NCBI RefSeq assembly: GCF_015354055.1
Contig: NZ_JACHTM010000001.1
Coordinates: 806,001-870,000 of the forward strand
Origin: Thermaurantiacus tibetensis
GTDB lineage: Bacteria > Pseudomonadota > Alphaproteobacteria > Sphingomonadales > Sphingomonadaceae
DNA length: 64,000 bases
Direction: 5' to 3'
Shown here: in pieces, positions 10,174-19,451 of the stretch
How positions within the stretch are numbered: position 1 is the first letter of the stretch
Layout of the letters: every line of letters starts with the position of its first letter
Position numbers and translations under genes: made by a program
Notes under the pieces: generated by a model
The model's database searches: none
Seen by the model: the letters and a program-made list of their open reading frames with translations, nothing else
What the model was told of the DNA's origin: nothing

Positions 10174-11042
10174 GCGCGCCCCTCCGCGTCGCCGCGAACG
10201 AGGCGGCGGTAGCTCGCACCGATCACGGCCTCGCAGTGGCGGGCGAGGGCCTTGCGGTCGGGGAAGTCGGCCGGCCGGACGGGGGGATGGCACAGGATCT
10301 CGGCGCGGACCCGGCCGAGCCGGCTCACGTCGAGCGCATGCGGGGCAAGCTCCATGTCGCCGATCCAGGCGAGCTCGAGGAGGCGGTTGCGGGTGAGCGG
10401 CAGGCCGTTCAAGGCCGTGTAGGCGATGGTGACGGGCTGGACCCTCGCCTCGCCCGCGAGTTCGAGGCCCGCGAACAGGGTCGACTTGAAGGGATAGATG
10501 CGCACCCCGTCGTTCGACGTGCCTTCGGGAAAAAGGATGACGTTGCCGCCGGCGCGCAAGCGTTCCGCGACGACCCCGGCCTGAACGGCTGCGCGCGAGC
10601 GGCGCTCGCGCTCGACGTAGATGGTCTCGCGCAGGCCGGCGAGCAGATTGACGAGCGCCATCCGCCCCACCTCGTGCTTGGCCACGAAGGCGCCGTCGAG
10701 ACGCGAGCCGAGCACGAGGATGTCGAGCCAGGAGAGGTGGTTGGCCACGTAGAGGACACCGCCGGAGGCAGGCTCGCCGCGCATCAGAACCTCGACCCCG
10801 AGCGCACGGGCGAGCACGCCGCAGTAGAGGCTCGGGATCCGCGAACGAGCGCCCGGCACGAAGTTCCGCAGCGCGACATAGGCGGGCACGAGCGTGCCGG
10901 TTGCTGCAATCGCACCTGCGAGCGTCTTGACCGGCCCGGAGGGGCGAAAGGGGGGTGCCCGCCGAGGCCTACGGGGCGGCGACGCTCCGGGCATCACAGC
11001 CGGCCGTTGCCTGAGGCGCGCCGACAGCATGGCGGGCGGCAT
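10170..11042 (-). CDS. plsC: 1-acyl-sn-glycerol-3-phosphate acyltransferase (PlsC family)
   Basis: A 290-aa membrane-associated acyltransferase. The catalytic HX4D box is NHLSWLD near residue 101, and the substrate motif FPEGTS lies near 171. An N-terminal hydrophobic segment [18 protein letters not shown] anchors it. The enzyme converts lysophosphatidic acid to phosphatidic acid, although other lyso-acceptors are possible in this family. The N-terminus (about 35 Pro/Arg-rich residues) is atypical, and the real start could be a later codon. It lies seven bases after fur and overlaps miaB. Confidence 0.85.
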
Positions 11043-11049
11043 GCGCAGC

Positions 11050-11484
11050 TCAGCCCTGCTCCTTCCGCTTCACGCCGTAGAGCTCGAGCCGATGGTCCAC
11101 CAGGCGATAGCCGAGCCGCTCGGCAATCTCGGCCTGCAGCGCCTCGATCCGCTGGTCGGTGAACTCGATCACCTCTCCCGATTCGATGTCGATCAGGTGG
11201 TCGTGGTGCTCTTCGGGAGTTGGCTCGTAGCGCGATCGGCCGTCGCGGAAGTCGTGGCGCTCAAGGATCCCGGCATCTTCGAACAGCCGAACGGTGCGAT
11301 AGACGGTGGCGATCGAGATGCCCTTGTCGATGGCCGAGGCCCGGCGGTGGAGCTCCTCCACGTCCGGATGGTCCTGCGACTCCGACAGAACCCGCGCGAT
11401 CACCCGGCGCTGTTCGGTGATCCGGAGCCCCTTGGCTTGGCACAGGGCCTCGATGTCGATCGTTCCCGGCAAGACGAGCCGCAC
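11050..11484 (-). CDS. fur: Fur family iron-responsive regulator
   Basis: A 144-aa Fur protein. The winged-helix domain has KGLRITEQRRVIARVL and ISIATVYRTVRLFEDAGIL; the metal-binding part has EEHHDHLIDIESGEVIEF, the hallmark HHDH. The protein represses iron uptake with Fe2+ or, in some alphaproteobacteria, answers to manganese (Mur). I chose GTG 11484 (with GGAA upstream) because it gives a normal Fur length; the frame is open to a GTG at 11553, which has no visible ribosome site. No Fur box was identified by eye. Confidence 0.88.
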   Translation of the reverse strand: MRLVLPGTIDIEALCQAKGLRITEQRRVIARVLSESQDHPDVEELHRRASAIDKGISIATVYRTVRLFEDAGILERHDFRDGRSRYEPTPEEHHDHLIDIESGEVIEFTDQRIEALQAEIAERLGYRLVDHRLELYGVKRKEQG

Positions 11485-11611
11485 CCGTTCCAGAGAAGGG
11501 GCAACGCCCCTGCCGCGCCGTTCGCGGCAGGCGTCTTGATAGCCTCGCGACACGGCGGCGGCAAGGCGCGACCGACCGCCAGGGCCGGCCGCCCATGCTT
11601 TCAGCCGCCCC

Positions 11612-12031
11612 CTACTTCCGGCGGCCCGACGTGCGGCTGGTCCCGAGACCGATCTGCTTGGCGAGCGCGCGCCGCGCCTCGGCGTAGTTGGGAGCCACCA
11701 TGGGGTAGTCGGGCGGCAGGCCCCACTTCGCCCGGTACTGCTCAGGCGTCATGCCGTAGGCGGTCTTGAGATGCCGCTTCAGCATCTTGAGCTTCTTCCC
11801 GTCTTCCAGACAGACGATGTAGTCCGGCTTGACGGACTGGCGGATCGGAACGGCGGGTTCGGCCTTCGGCTCCGGCGCGGCCTGCGGCCGGGCAAGTGCT
11901 GCCAGCGTGTTGTAAACGCTCTGAATGAGCTGCGGCACGTCGCCGACGGACACGCTGTTGTTGGCCACGTGACTCGACACGATGTCGGACGTCAGGGCGA
12001 GGAGGTCGTTTTCACCGATCGCTTCGGACAT
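11612..12031 (-). CDS. mucR: MucR/Ros family transcriptional regulator
   Basis: A 139-aa MucR/Ros zinc-finger regulator, typical of alphaproteobacteria. These proteins bind AT-rich DNA and control exopolysaccharide, motility and symbiosis or virulence genes. The C-terminal core reads YIVCLEDGKKLKMLKRHLKT followed by YGMTPEQYRAKWGLPPDYPM, which holds the finger residues (CLED, RHLK) and the Ros signature. I chose ATG 12031 (GGAAAG upstream) over ATG 12061 because MSEAIG fits the usual start. Since ndvB (cyclic glucan) lies in the same window, surface polysaccharide control is plausible but not shown. Confidence 0.92.
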   Translation of the reverse strand: MSEAIGENDLLALTSDIVSSHVANNSVSVGDVPQLIQSVYNTLAALARPQAAPEPKAEPAVPIRQSVKPDYIVCLEDGKKLKMLKRHLKTAYGMTPEQYRAKWGLPPDYPMVAPNYAEARRALAKQIGLGTSRTSGRRK

Positions 12032-12206
12032 TTGCTGCTTTCCATCGAGACCGCGCGTCATGCGCTGGGAACGGAGCGTTCCACGGGGCAGACTCGCACC
12101 GCAGACCCGCCCCGTCCTTGCTCCTGCGCATCATTGACGCCGGATTGCAAGTCCTTTCGCAATCGCTGACTGTAGCCATGCAGAGAAGTCAGAGCCTATT
12201 CTGCGG
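12032..12206. other. rimI-mucR intergenic region
   Basis: 175 bases between rimI and mucR, both on the minus strand. It is less GC-rich than the coding DNA and should hold the mucR promoter; MucR proteins often repress their own gene at AT-rich sites. A short imperfect inverted repeat, TTGCAAGTCCTTTCGCAA, lies near 12147-12164. I see no tRNA and no open frame with support. Confidence 0.4.
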
Positions 12207-12695
12207 TCATGCAAGCGATCGACTGAGGGTGATGGCGTTGGCAACCTCTCCTGCTACCGACCTGTAATAGAATGGCCTTGTCCCGACAGGTTCGAAGCCG
12301 AGCGACCGGTAGAGGCTGCGCGCGGCGCCGTTCGACTCCCGCACCTCGAGGAACATCCGCCGCGCGCCCATCCTCCGGGCCTCGGCCATCGCTGCGGCCA
12401 CCAGCGCCGAGGCAAGCCCGGAGCGGCGGTGTGCCGGAAGCACGGCACAGAGCAGCAGCTCGGCCTCCCCGGCGAGCGCGCGGGTCAGGGCAAAGCCCAG
12501 CAGCTCTCCTGGCCCGCCGCGAACCACCAGCAGGAACACGCCGGGGTCGGCAAGCGCGCGGGCGATCTGGCCAGCACTCCACGCCTCGCGGAAGCGCGGG
12601 TCGAACGATGCCCGGGACAGCCGCTCGACGGCCGCGGCGTCCGCTGCCGTGCCAGGCTCCACGGCCGCCTGCTGGTCACGGGCGGTTGCCATCAT
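12207..12695 (-). CDS. rimI: RimI-type GNAT N-acetyltransferase
   Basis: A 162-aa GNAT acetyltransferase. The acetyl-CoA loop is LPAHRRSGLASALV near residue 88 (the R/Q-x-x-G-x-A pattern), followed by a strand with RMFLEVRESNGAARSLYRSLGFE, the RimI signature for N-terminal alanine acetylation of ribosomal protein S18. Its ATG overlaps the tsaB stop (ATGA), the usual tsaB-rimI pairing. Two ATG codons stand in tandem at the start. The gene is well formed. Confidence 0.88.
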   Translation of the reverse strand: MMATARDQQAAVEPGTAADAAAVERLSRASFDPRFREAWSAGQIARALADPGVFLLVVRGGPGELLGFALTRALAGEAELLLCAVLPAHRRSGLASALVAAAMAEARRMGARRMFLEVRESNGAARSLYRSLGFEPVGTRPFYYRSVAGEVANAITLSRSLA

Positions 12696-13327
12696 GCAAC
12701 CTCCCGTGCCTCGTGCGCGCGGACGTAGCGCGGCAGTGGCGGGCCGAGCCGGCCCTCCGGTACAAGGCCGCCGAAGCGGGCCCGCGGCTCCCGCTGCAGC
12801 GCCGGCACCCCCAGCACTTCGAGACCGGAGCCGGTCATCGCATGCGGCCAGGCGACAACCCGCGCCCGCGCCGCCTCGGCCGGCAGCGCCTCGGCAGGAG
12901 CAAGCGGCACGAAGTCACGAAGCGGCTCGAGCCAGATCTGCCCGCGGGGGGCAGCAAGGACCACGAGGAGGGGCTCCGTCATCCCGCTTGCCTCGGCCTC
13001 GGCGGCCACGAGCTGGCTCGAGGAGACCCCCCGCACCGGCACACCCCAGGCAAGCCCGAGCGCGCGCGCTGCCGCAATCCCCACCCGGAGGCCAGTGAAG
13101 CTGCCCGGCCCTGTCTCGACCCGCACCTCCGCTGGCCGGCGCTCGCCTGCGAGAAGGTCCTGCAGGGCCGGGACCAGCGCCTCGGCGTGGCCGCGCGCCA
13201 GCGGCTCATGGTGCTCGCCAAGCACGTCCGCGCCATCGACCAGCGCCAACGAGAGGGCGTGGCCGGTGGCGATGACGAGAACCGGCCCCGCACCTCCTGG
13301 TGCCGATGCCGTCAGAGGATCCGGCAT
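12692..13327 (-). CDS. tsaB: TsaB, tRNA threonylcarbamoyladenosine (t6A) complex subunit
   Basis: A 211-aa TsaB (YeaZ). With TsaD and TsaE it makes t6A37 in tRNAs; TsaB itself is a non-catalytic dimerisation platform. The conserved core is ETGPGSFTGLRVGIAAARALGL near residue 72. The N-terminal strand reads VLVIATGHALSLALVDG, where most TsaB proteins have a DT motif (AIDTA), so the nucleotide-site remnant is degenerate here. The first 15 residues are unlike the family, and the true start may be a little downstream. It overlaps the nitroreductase-like gene by 16 bases. Confidence 0.83.
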   Translation of the reverse strand: MPDPLTASAPGGAGPVLVIATGHALSLALVDGADVLGEHHEPLARGHAEALVPALQDLLAGERRPAEVRVETGPGSFTGLRVGIAAARALGLAWGVPVRGVSSSQLVAAEAEASGMTEPLLVVLAAPRGQIWLEPLRDFVPLAPAEALPAEAARARVVAWPHAMTGSGLEVLGVPALQREPRARFGGLVPEGRLGPPLPRYVRAHEAREVA

Positions 13328-13902
13328 GCCTCGGCGAAGGGGAGGCGCGGTGCGCGCGGGAAGACGTTCTCGCCGGTGCCGTGGCCGATCGCGCAGAGGA
13401 AGTTGGTCTCGACCGTGGTGCCGGCCCAGAAGGCGGCATCGACCGCTGCCTTGTCGAAGCCCGACATCGGCCCGCAGTCGAGCCCGAGCGCGCGTGCCGC
13501 CATGATGAGGTAGGCGCCCTGGAGGGAGGCGTTCCGGAACGCGGTCTCGCGGATGAGCTCGGGGTTGCCTGCGAACCAGCTGCGCGCATCGGTATGCGGA
13601 AACAGCTCGGGAAGCCGTTCGTGGAACGCGAGGTCCATGCCGATGATGACGGTGACCGGCGCACCGAGGATCTTCGGCCGGTTGGCGTCCAGCGCGCAGG
13701 CGGCAAGGCGCGCCTTCGCCTCCGGACTCTGGCAGAAGAGGAAGCGGGCCGGCGAGCAGTTCGCAGACGTGGGGCCGAGCTTCAGGAGATCGTAGAGCGC
13801 CTCGAGCGTGCCCTCGGGCAGCGGCTCCGGCCGCCAGACATACTGGGTCCGCGCCTCCCGGAACAGCTGGTCGAGCGCCTCGTCTGCAAGCGGCGCCGCC
13901 AC
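13312..13902 (-). CDS. RutE-like malonic semialdehyde reductase (nitroreductase fold)
   Basis: A 196-aa FMN nitroreductase-fold protein of the RutE / 3-hydroxypropionate dehydrogenase type. FMN contacts fit the LGPTSANCSPARFLFCQSP block near residue 42 and the SGFDKAAVDAAFW block near 145. RutE reduces malonic semialdehyde from pyrimidine catabolism to 3-hydroxypropionate. No rut genes lie nearby, so the substrate is open. It stands between nfuA (two bases after its start side) and tsaB, all on the minus strand. Confidence 0.8.
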   Translation of the reverse strand: MAAPLADEALDQLFREARTQYVWRPEPLPEGTLEALYDLLKLGPTSANCSPARFLFCQSPEAKARLAACALDANRPKILGAPVTVIIGMDLAFHERLPELFPHTDARSWFAGNPELIRETAFRNASLQGAYLIMAARALGLDCGPMSGFDKAAVDAAFWAGTTVETNFLCAIGHGTGENVFPRAPRLPFAEACRIL

Positions 13903-13904
13903 GC

Positions 13905-14459
13905 TCAGACCGCCCTCACTTCGACCACTTCCGGCACATAGTGCCGGAGCAGGTTCTCGATTCCGCCCTTGAGCGTGGCGGTCGACGAGGGGCAGCCGGC
14001 GCAGCTGCCCTGCATGTGGAGGTAGACGACACCCCGGTCGAAGCCGCGGTAGATGATGTCGCCGCCGTCGCCGGCGACCACGGGCCGGATGCGCGTGTCG
14101 AGGAGCTCGCGGATCTGGGCCACGATCTCCGCATCCTCGGGGTTGTCGAAGGTCTCGGCCTCCGCCGTCTCGCCCACCACGAGCGGCGCGCCGCTGGCGA
14201 AGTGATCGGCGAGAATGCCCAGCACCTCGGGCTTGAGGGCCGCCCAGTCGGCGCCGCCGGGCGCCTTCGTCACCGTCACGAAGTCCTCGCCGAAGAACAC
14301 GCGCTCGATATCACCAAGCGCGAAGAGCGCGCGGGCAAGGGGCGAGACCTCGGCGGCCTCGGGCGAGGCAAAGTCCAGCGTGCGGCTGCCGGCCACCAGT
14401 CGGCCGGGCAGGAACTTGAGCGTTGCCGGGTTGGGCGTGGTCTCGGTCTGGATCAGCAT
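13905..14459 (-). CDS. nfuA: NifU/NfuA-type Fe-S carrier protein
   Basis: A 184-aa NfuA-like protein. The N-terminal Nfu_N domain starts MLIQTETTPNPATLKFLPG, a strongly conserved opening. The C-terminal NifU domain carries the cluster-binding CAGC motif in MQGSCAGCPSSTATLK near residue 150, with RPVVAGDGGDI before it. It delivers Fe4S4 clusters to apoproteins; MiaB, encoded in the same gene run, is a known type of client. The length is normal for the family. Confidence 0.92.
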   Translation of the reverse strand: MLIQTETTPNPATLKFLPGRLVAGSRTLDFASPEAAEVSPLARALFALGDIERVFFGEDFVTVTKAPGGADWAALKPEVLGILADHFASGAPLVVGETAEAETFDNPEDAEIVAQIRELLDTRIRPVVAGDGGDIIYRGFDRGVVYLHMQGSCAGCPSSTATLKGGIENLLRHYVPEVVEVRAV

Positions 14460-14510
14460 GGGCGGCGTCCTCTGCGTGAGCGTGTCATGTGGCGGAGCGC
14501 GACGCGCGCT

Positions 14511-15425
14511 TCAAGCCTCGCCGACTGCGCGTCTGATGGCGCGGGCAAGACAGTCAGCGGCCCGCGTCCCGAGCTCGGCCACGAGGACGGGCGGAACGGC
14601 AGCCGGCGTCTCGGCCGCCGTCGAGAGGGCGAAGACCGTGTCGCCGTCGAAGGGCGTGTGGATGGGCCGGATCGCCCGGGCAAGCCCGTCATGCGCCATG
14701 AGCGCCAGGCGCCGCGCTGCTGCCCGCGTGAGGGGCCGGTCGGTCGCCACCACGGCAAGCGTCGTGTTGGCAGGGGCAGCGCCGGCCTCGAGCGCCGCCA
14801 TGGGCCGGCCCTTTGGCATGGGCACCGGCCCGGCATCGGGCGGCGCCCCGGCGCAGACCTCGCCGAAGCTGTTGACCGCGACCAGCGCCACCACCTGCCC
14901 CCCCGCATCGAGGGGGGCGGAGGCCCAGCCGAAACCGCCCGGGCGGCTTCCGGCGGTGGCGCCGAAGCCGGCGCCCACCCGGCCGATCGCGGGCTCCGGA
15001 CCGGCGGCAACAAGCGCCGCGCGGGCAAGCCGGCGGTAGGGGGGCTCCGGCCCCTCGGCCCGGGCGAAGGCCTTGTCGCCGCCGTTCAGGAGATCGAACA
15101 GGATGGCGGCCGGCACCACGGGCACGTGAAGCGCGGCTGCGCCCTCCCCCAGCGCAAGCCCCCTGCCCTGCCGCGCCAGCGCAAGCGCCACCTCGTCGGC
15201 AGCGGCAAGGCCAAACACGCTTCCGCCCGCGAGCACCAGCGCGTGGGCGCGCTCGACAAGGTTTTCAGGGCTAAGCGCGTCGGTCTCGCGGGTTCCCGGG
15301 CCGCCGCCGCGCACGTCGACGGCCATCACCGCGGGCCGGTCGGGCAGGATCACGGTGACACCGGTGCGCGCCTCCGGGCAGTGGGCGTGCCCGACGGCGA
15401 GCCCCTCGAGCCAGGCGTCGGTCAC
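14511..15425 (-). CDS. P1/S58 family peptidase (DmpA/NylC-like)
   Basis: A 304-aa N-terminal-nucleophile hydrolase of family S58 (DmpA, BapA, NylC). These precursors cut themselves before a Ser or Thr that becomes the nucleophile; here [10 protein letters not shown] near residue 215 fits that site (Asn followed by Thr). [13 protein letters not shown] and [12 protein letters not shown] are further family blocks. GTG 15425 is the start because it overlaps the trpS stop (GTGA). It takes the place of the usp gene that often follows trpS in related gene orders. The natural substrate is unknown; beta-aminopeptidase or amide hydrolase activity is possible. Confidence 0.82.
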   Translation of the reverse strand: MTDAWLEGLAVGHAHCPEARTGVTVILPDRPAVMAVDVRGGGPGTRETDALSPENLVERAHALVLAGGSVFGLAAADEVALALARQGRGLALGEGAAALHVPVVPAAILFDLLNGGDKAFARAEGPEPPYRRLARAALVAAGPEPAIGRVGAGFGATAGSRPGGFGWASAPLDAGGQVVALVAVNSFGEVCAGAPPDAGPVPMPKGRPMAALEAGAAPANTTLAVVATDRPLTRAAARRLALMAHDGLARAIRPIHTPFDGDTVFALSTAAETPAAVPPVLVAELGTRAADCLARAIRRAVGEA

Positions 15426-16429
15426 GGCTTCAGGAAGCCGACGGCGGCATGCACCTCGGCCAGCGTCCGCGCAGCCACCGCCCGCGCGCGTGCGGCACCT
15501 TCGGCCAGCACGGCATCGATCCGCTCGGGCTCCGCAAGAAGCATGCGCAGGCGCTCCGAGACCGGCGCGAGCTCCGCGACCAGGGCGTCGGCCAGCACCG
15601 GCTTCAGGGCCGCAAAACCCTGGCCGGCGAACTCGGCGCACACCGAGTCGGCCGAACGGCCGGTCAGCGCAGCAAGAATGCCGACGAGGTTCTGCGCCTC
15701 GGGCCGGCCCTCGAGCCCGGCGGCGGCGGCGGGCAGTGGCTCCGGGTCCGTCTTCGCCCGGCGGATCTTCTGGCGGATCGCGTCCGGCGTGTCAGTGAGA
15801 TTGATCCGCGACTGGTCCGACGGGTCGGACTTCGACATCTTGGCCGTGCCATCGCGGAGCGAGCGGATCCGCGGCGTCTCGGGCGGGATGATCGGCTCGG
15901 GCGGAACGAAAAGCTCCACCCCCATGTCGGTATTGAACTTGATGGCGATGTCGCGGGCAAGCTCCAGATGCTGCTTCTGGTCCTCGCCGACGGGGACGTG
16001 CGTTGCCTTGTAGACGAGCACGTCGGCGGCCTGGAGCACCGGGTAGGTGAAGAGGCCGACGGATGCCCCCTCGCGGTCCTTCCCCGACTTCTCCTTGAAC
16101 TGGGTCATGCGGTTCAGCCAGCCCATGCGCGCCGTGCAGGAGAGAACCCAGGCCAGCTCGGCATGCTCGGCCACCTGCGCCTGGTTGAAGAGGACGGAAC
16201 GCTGGGGGTCGATCCCGGCGGCGATGAGGGCGGCGGCGATCTCGCGGGTGGCGCGGCGGAGCTCGGCCGGGTCGTGCGGCACGGTGATGGCGTGGAGGTC
16301 GGCGATGAAGAAGAAGGCCTGGCCGCCGGGCTCCAGTGCATTCTGCATCCGCACCCAGTTGCGGATGGCGCCCAGCCAGTTGCCGAGATGGAGCCGGCCG
16401 GTGGGCTGGATACCCGAGACGATGCGCAT
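15422..16429 (-). CDS. trpS: Tryptophanyl-tRNA synthetase
   Basis: A 335-aa class I aminoacyl-tRNA synthetase. The HIGH-type motif is [13 protein letters not shown] near residue 10, and the KMSKS loop is [12 protein letters not shown] near 200. Also seen is the TrpRS block [15 protein letters not shown]. The start ATG 16429 gives [14 protein letters not shown], the normal N-terminus; the longer reading runs into murJ. It lies between murJ and the P1 peptidase, in a conserved alphaproteobacterial order. No leader peptide or T-box was noticed. Confidence 0.95.
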   Translation of the reverse strand: MRIVSGIQPTGRLHLGNWLGAIRNWVRMQNALEPGGQAFFFIADLHAITVPHDPAELRRATREIAAALIAAGIDPQRSVLFNQAQVAEHAELAWVLSCTARMGWLNRMTQFKEKSGKDREGASVGLFTYPVLQAADVLVYKATHVPVGEDQKQHLELARDIAIKFNTDMGVELFVPPEPIIPPETPRIRSLRDGTAKMSKSDPSDQSRINLTDTPDAIRQKIRRAKTDPEPLPAAAAGLEGRPEAQNLVGILAALTGRSADSVCAEFAGQGFAALKPVLADALVAELAPVSERLRMLLAEPERIDAVLAEGAARARAVAARTLAEVHAAVGFLKP

Positions 16430-16463
16430 GGACCTTCCTTGGTGACCTTCCCTGGTGGCGGCC

Positions 16464-18032
16464 TCAGCCGGTGGCGGCCGGGCGGCGGAGCGCGGCGAGA
16501 AGCGCGCGCGGCTGCCAGGCGCCGATCGCGCTGCCGAGACCGAGGTAGACGATGGCGCCGCCACCGACGAGGGCGAGCATCGCTGCCGCGCGCTCGGGCG
16601 CCGTGCCGGCGGCAAGCGGCATGAGCGCAGGCGCGGCGAGCAGAAGCAGGGCTGCGACTGCGGCGGCGGCGACGAGCATGCGCGGCAACGCCCGGCGAAA
16701 CGCGGCGTCGGGCACGAGGCGACCCTTCCGGGCAAGCCCGCGGGCAAGGAGCGCCACGTTCAGCCATGCCGAAAGCGCGGTCGCAAGCGCGATGCCGACG
16801 TGCTGGAACGGCCAGATGAGGACGAGGTTGCCGACCAGGTTGGCGGCGATGGCGACGAGAGCGAAGCGCATCGGCGTGCGCGTGTCGCCGCGGGCGTGGT
16901 AGCCGGGGGTGAGCACCTTGACCAGGATGTAGGCCGGAAGGCCGAGCGAGAAGGCGGCAAGCGCGCGTGCCGCCATCTGCGCGTTCTCGGCCGTGAAGCG
17001 GCCGTGCTGGAAGAGCGCAGTGATGATCGGGTGGGCGGCCACCACGAGGGCGGTTGCCGCCGGGAGCGCGAGAAACAGCGCGAACTCGAGCGCCCGGTTC
17101 TGCTGGTGGAGCGCGGCCTCCTCGCGGCCGGCGCCGATGAGGCGGGCGAGCGTGGGTAGCAGCGCCACCCCCATGCCAACCCCGATGAGACCGAGCGGCA
17201 GCTGGTTCAGCCGGTCGGCATAGTAGAGGTAGCTGACCGAGCCTTCCGCGAGCAGCCGGGCGGCCAGCATGGTCGAGACGAGGAGGTTGAGCTGGGTGGC
17301 GCCAGCCCCGAGGGCGGCAGGCCCGATCCGGCGCAGGAGGGTGCGCACCTCCGGCGAGAGCCGGGGCAGGACGAGCCGTGGCGCCATGCCGGCGCGGCGG
17401 GCGAAGTGGAGAAGCCAGAGGAACTGGAGCACCCCGGCAACCGTCACGCCTGCGGCAAGCGCGCGGGCGGTTGCGACGCTCGTTTCCCCGCGGAACAGGG
17501 CGAGCGTGGCAATCAGGGTGAGGTTGAGAAGGATGGGCGCCGCCGCCATGGCCGCGAACCGGCCGACCGCGTTCAGGATGCCGCCGAGCAGCGCCACGAG
17601 GGACACGAGCATCAGGTAGGGGAAGGTGAGGCGGGTGAACTCGACGGTCAGCGCAAGCTTTTCCGGCCCGGCATCGCGGAAGCCGCCGGTCATGGCCCAG
17701 ACGACCGGGCCGGCGGCCGCCAGCATGAGGGCGGTGAATCCGAGGAGGATCGGCAGCAGGAAGGCAAGCGCCTGCTCGGCGAAGGCGCGGGCCGCGCGGC
17801 CGCCATCCTCCCGTCCGAGCCGCTCGGCCGCCATGGGCACGAAGGCGGCGGAAAAGGCGCCCTCGGCAAAGAGCGAACGGAACAGGTTGGGCAGCCGGAA
17901 GGCGACGAGGAAGGCGTCGGCCGCAAGCCCGGCGCCGAGGAAACGCGCCATGAGAAGGTCGCGGGTGAAGCCCAGGATCCGCGAGACGAGGGTGAGCGCG
18001 CCGACCATCGAGGCCGCGCGGATCAGCGCCAT
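16464..18032 (-). CDS. murJ: MurJ lipid II flippase
   Basis: A 522-aa MOP-superfamily membrane protein with about 14 membrane helices. MurJ moves lipid II from the cytoplasmic to the periplasmic face for peptidoglycan synthesis. The N-terminus has the MurJ signature [20 protein letters not shown], with the essential RD pair, and [21 protein letters not shown] follows. ATG 18032 was chosen over the longer reading, which is low-complexity shadow of secB. It is 28 bases after secB and 34 bases before trpS. Confidence 0.95.
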   Translation of the reverse strand: MALIRAASMVGALTLVSRILGFTRDLLMARFLGAGLAADAFLVAFRLPNLFRSLFAEGAFSAAFVPMAAERLGREDGGRAARAFAEQALAFLLPILLGFTALMLAAAGPVVWAMTGGFRDAGPEKLALTVEFTRLTFPYLMLVSLVALLGGILNAVGRFAAMAAAPILLNLTLIATLALFRGETSVATARALAAGVTVAGVLQFLWLLHFARRAGMAPRLVLPRLSPEVRTLLRRIGPAALGAGATQLNLLVSTMLAARLLAEGSVSYLYYADRLNQLPLGLIGVGMGVALLPTLARLIGAGREEAALHQQNRALEFALFLALPAATALVVAAHPIITALFQHGRFTAENAQMAARALAAFSLGLPAYILVKVLTPGYHARGDTRTPMRFALVAIAANLVGNLVLIWPFQHVGIALATALSAWLNVALLARGLARKGRLVPDAAFRRALPRMLVAAAAVAALLLLAAPALMPLAAGTAPERAAAMLALVGGGAIVYLGLGSAIGAWQPRALLAALRRPAATG

Positions 18033-18060
18033 CGCCGGCCGCTCCCGTGGCCCGCGCAGG

Positions 18061-18567
18061 TCAGGCGTTGCCGACGACGCCGCCTTCGCCGGCGCTGCGC
18101 CGGGCCTCGAGCTGCTGGATGTAGAGGCCGCCGAAGTCGATCGGGTCGAGCATGAGCGGGGGGAAGCCACCGTCGCGCACGGCATCCGCGATCACCCGGC
18201 GGGCGAAGGGAAAGAGGATCCGCGGCGCCTCGACGAGAAGGAAGGGCTCGATCGCCTCGCGCGGCGCGCCGGCAAGCCGGAACAGGCCGGCGTAGAGCAG
18301 CTCGACCGCGAACAGGGCCTGGTCGCCCTGACCCCTGGCACTGGCCGAGATCCGGAGCTCCACCTCGTACATGTCGTTCTCGCCCGCCCGGGCATTGACG
18401 TTCACCGAGACCTCGAGCTTGGGCTGGCCCTGCCCCTGGAGCGAGGCCGGCGCATTGGGGTTCTCGAACGAGAGGTCCTTCACATATTGCGCGAGAATCC
18501 CGGCCTGCGGCGTCAGGTCCGCGCCGTTCGCAAGCGCCTCGGCGTCTTCTGGCGTGATGCTGGCCAT
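18061..18567 (-). CDS. secB: SecB export chaperone
   Basis: A 168-aa SecB. This tetrameric chaperone keeps preproteins unfolded and hands them to SecA. The conserved YVKDLSFENPNAPASL block is near residue 28, and the C-terminal part has LFPFARRVIADAVRDGGFPPL with MLDPIDFGGLY. SecB is limited to proteobacteria, which supports the taxonomic reading. It begins the long minus-strand run that continues with murJ and trpS, and it is divergent from the Tim44-domain gene. Confidence 0.95.
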   Translation of the reverse strand: MASITPEDAEALANGADLTPQAGILAQYVKDLSFENPNAPASLQGQGQPKLEVSVNVNARAGENDMYEVELRISASARGQGDQALFAVELLYAGLFRLAGAPREAIEPFLLVEAPRILFPFARRVIADAVRDGGFPPLMLDPIDFGGLYIQQLEARRSAGEGGVVGNA

Positions 18568-18771
18568 GCGGCCTCCCGTCCTCGCGTTCCTCGATCGCTG
18601 GCGGCGCTAGCAGCAGGGTCCCGCTGCGGCAAGCGGCCCCCTCGCCCTTTTCTCCCTGTCCCCCCGCCCTATCTTGTGCCAAGGTGTTGCAACCCGTCGG
18701 GCCACCGAGCGCGGGCGGGTCGCGCACGCGGCGCGCGAAGCGTGGAGACGGATGGCAGGGCACAGGGCGAG
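18568..18771. promoter_or_regulatory. secB - Tim44 divergent intergenic region
   Basis: 204 bases between divergent secB and the Tim44-domain gene. Both promoters should be here. I could not pick out a convincing -35/-10 pair on either strand. The stretch contains a pyrimidine-rich run near 18640-18670 and no supported small gene. Confidence 0.4.
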
Positions 18772-19443
18772 ATGCAAAGCGGGCTCATCGAGATCATCTT
18801 CCTGGCCATGCTGGCGGGCTTCATCGGCCTCCGGCTCTACCAGGTGCTCGGCCGTCGCACCGGTCACGAGCGCCCGGTGGCCGACCCGTTCCGCGCCGGC
18901 ACGGCCGAAGTCGCGCACCCGTCGGCCGCCGGCTCGGCGCGTGAGCCCGAGCCGCTGCAGCTCCCCGAGCTGCCAGCCGACCTCGACCCGAAGGTGCGCG
19001 CCGGTCTCGATGCGATTCGGCGTGCGGATCGCAGCTTCGACGTGGAGCAGTTCATCGCCGGCGCTCGCGGGGCCTACCAGATGATCCTCGAGGCCTTCTG
19101 GCGCGGCGACGAAGCGGAGCTCGCCGAACTCGTCTCCGACGACGTCTTGGAGAACTTCCGCCATGCGCTCGCCGAGCGGCGTGCGGCAGGGCTCACCCTC
19201 GAGAACCGCCTGCTCGAGGTGGACCAGGTGCGGATCGTCGATGCCCGGATGAACGGCTCCATGGCGGAGGTCACCGTCCAGTTCGACGCGGAGATCGTGG
19301 CGGTCACGCGAGACGCCACGGGCGCCATCGTCGACGGCAACCCGGATGCAAGCGTCGAGACGCACGATGTCTGGACCTTCAGCCGGCATGTGGCGTCGCC
19401 CGACCCTGTCTGGCTCGTCGTCGGCACCGACATCGCCGAATAG
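18772..19443 (+). CDS. Tim44/TimA-like domain membrane protein
   Basis: A 223-aa protein with one N-terminal membrane helix (about residues 4-24, GLIEIIFLAMLAGFIGLRLY) and a C-terminal Tim44-like domain from about 75 (FIAGARGAYQMILEAFWRGD, then the LVSDDVLENF block). Bacterial relatives, called TimA in Caulobacter, are linked to inner-membrane and protein-export functions, and the gene commonly sits beside secB. ATG 18772 gives the membrane helix right at the N-terminus. It starts a small operon with mltA (8-base gap) and smr. Confidence 0.85.
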   Translation: MQSGLIEIIFLAMLAGFIGLRLYQVLGRRTGHERPVADPFRAGTAEVAHPSAAGSAREPEPLQLPELPADLDPKVRAGLDAIRRADRSFDVEQFIAGARGAYQMILEAFWRGDEAELAELVSDDVLENFRHALAERRAAGLTLENRLLEVDQVRIVDARMNGSMAEVTVQFDAEIVAVTRDATGAIVDGNPDASVETHDVWTFSRHVASPDPVWLVVGTDIAE

Positions 19444-19451
19444 ACGCGCCC

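Noticed and set aside
12032-12206. tRNA gene in the AT-richer gap
   Set aside because: No cloverleaf arms, T-loop or CCA end could be built.
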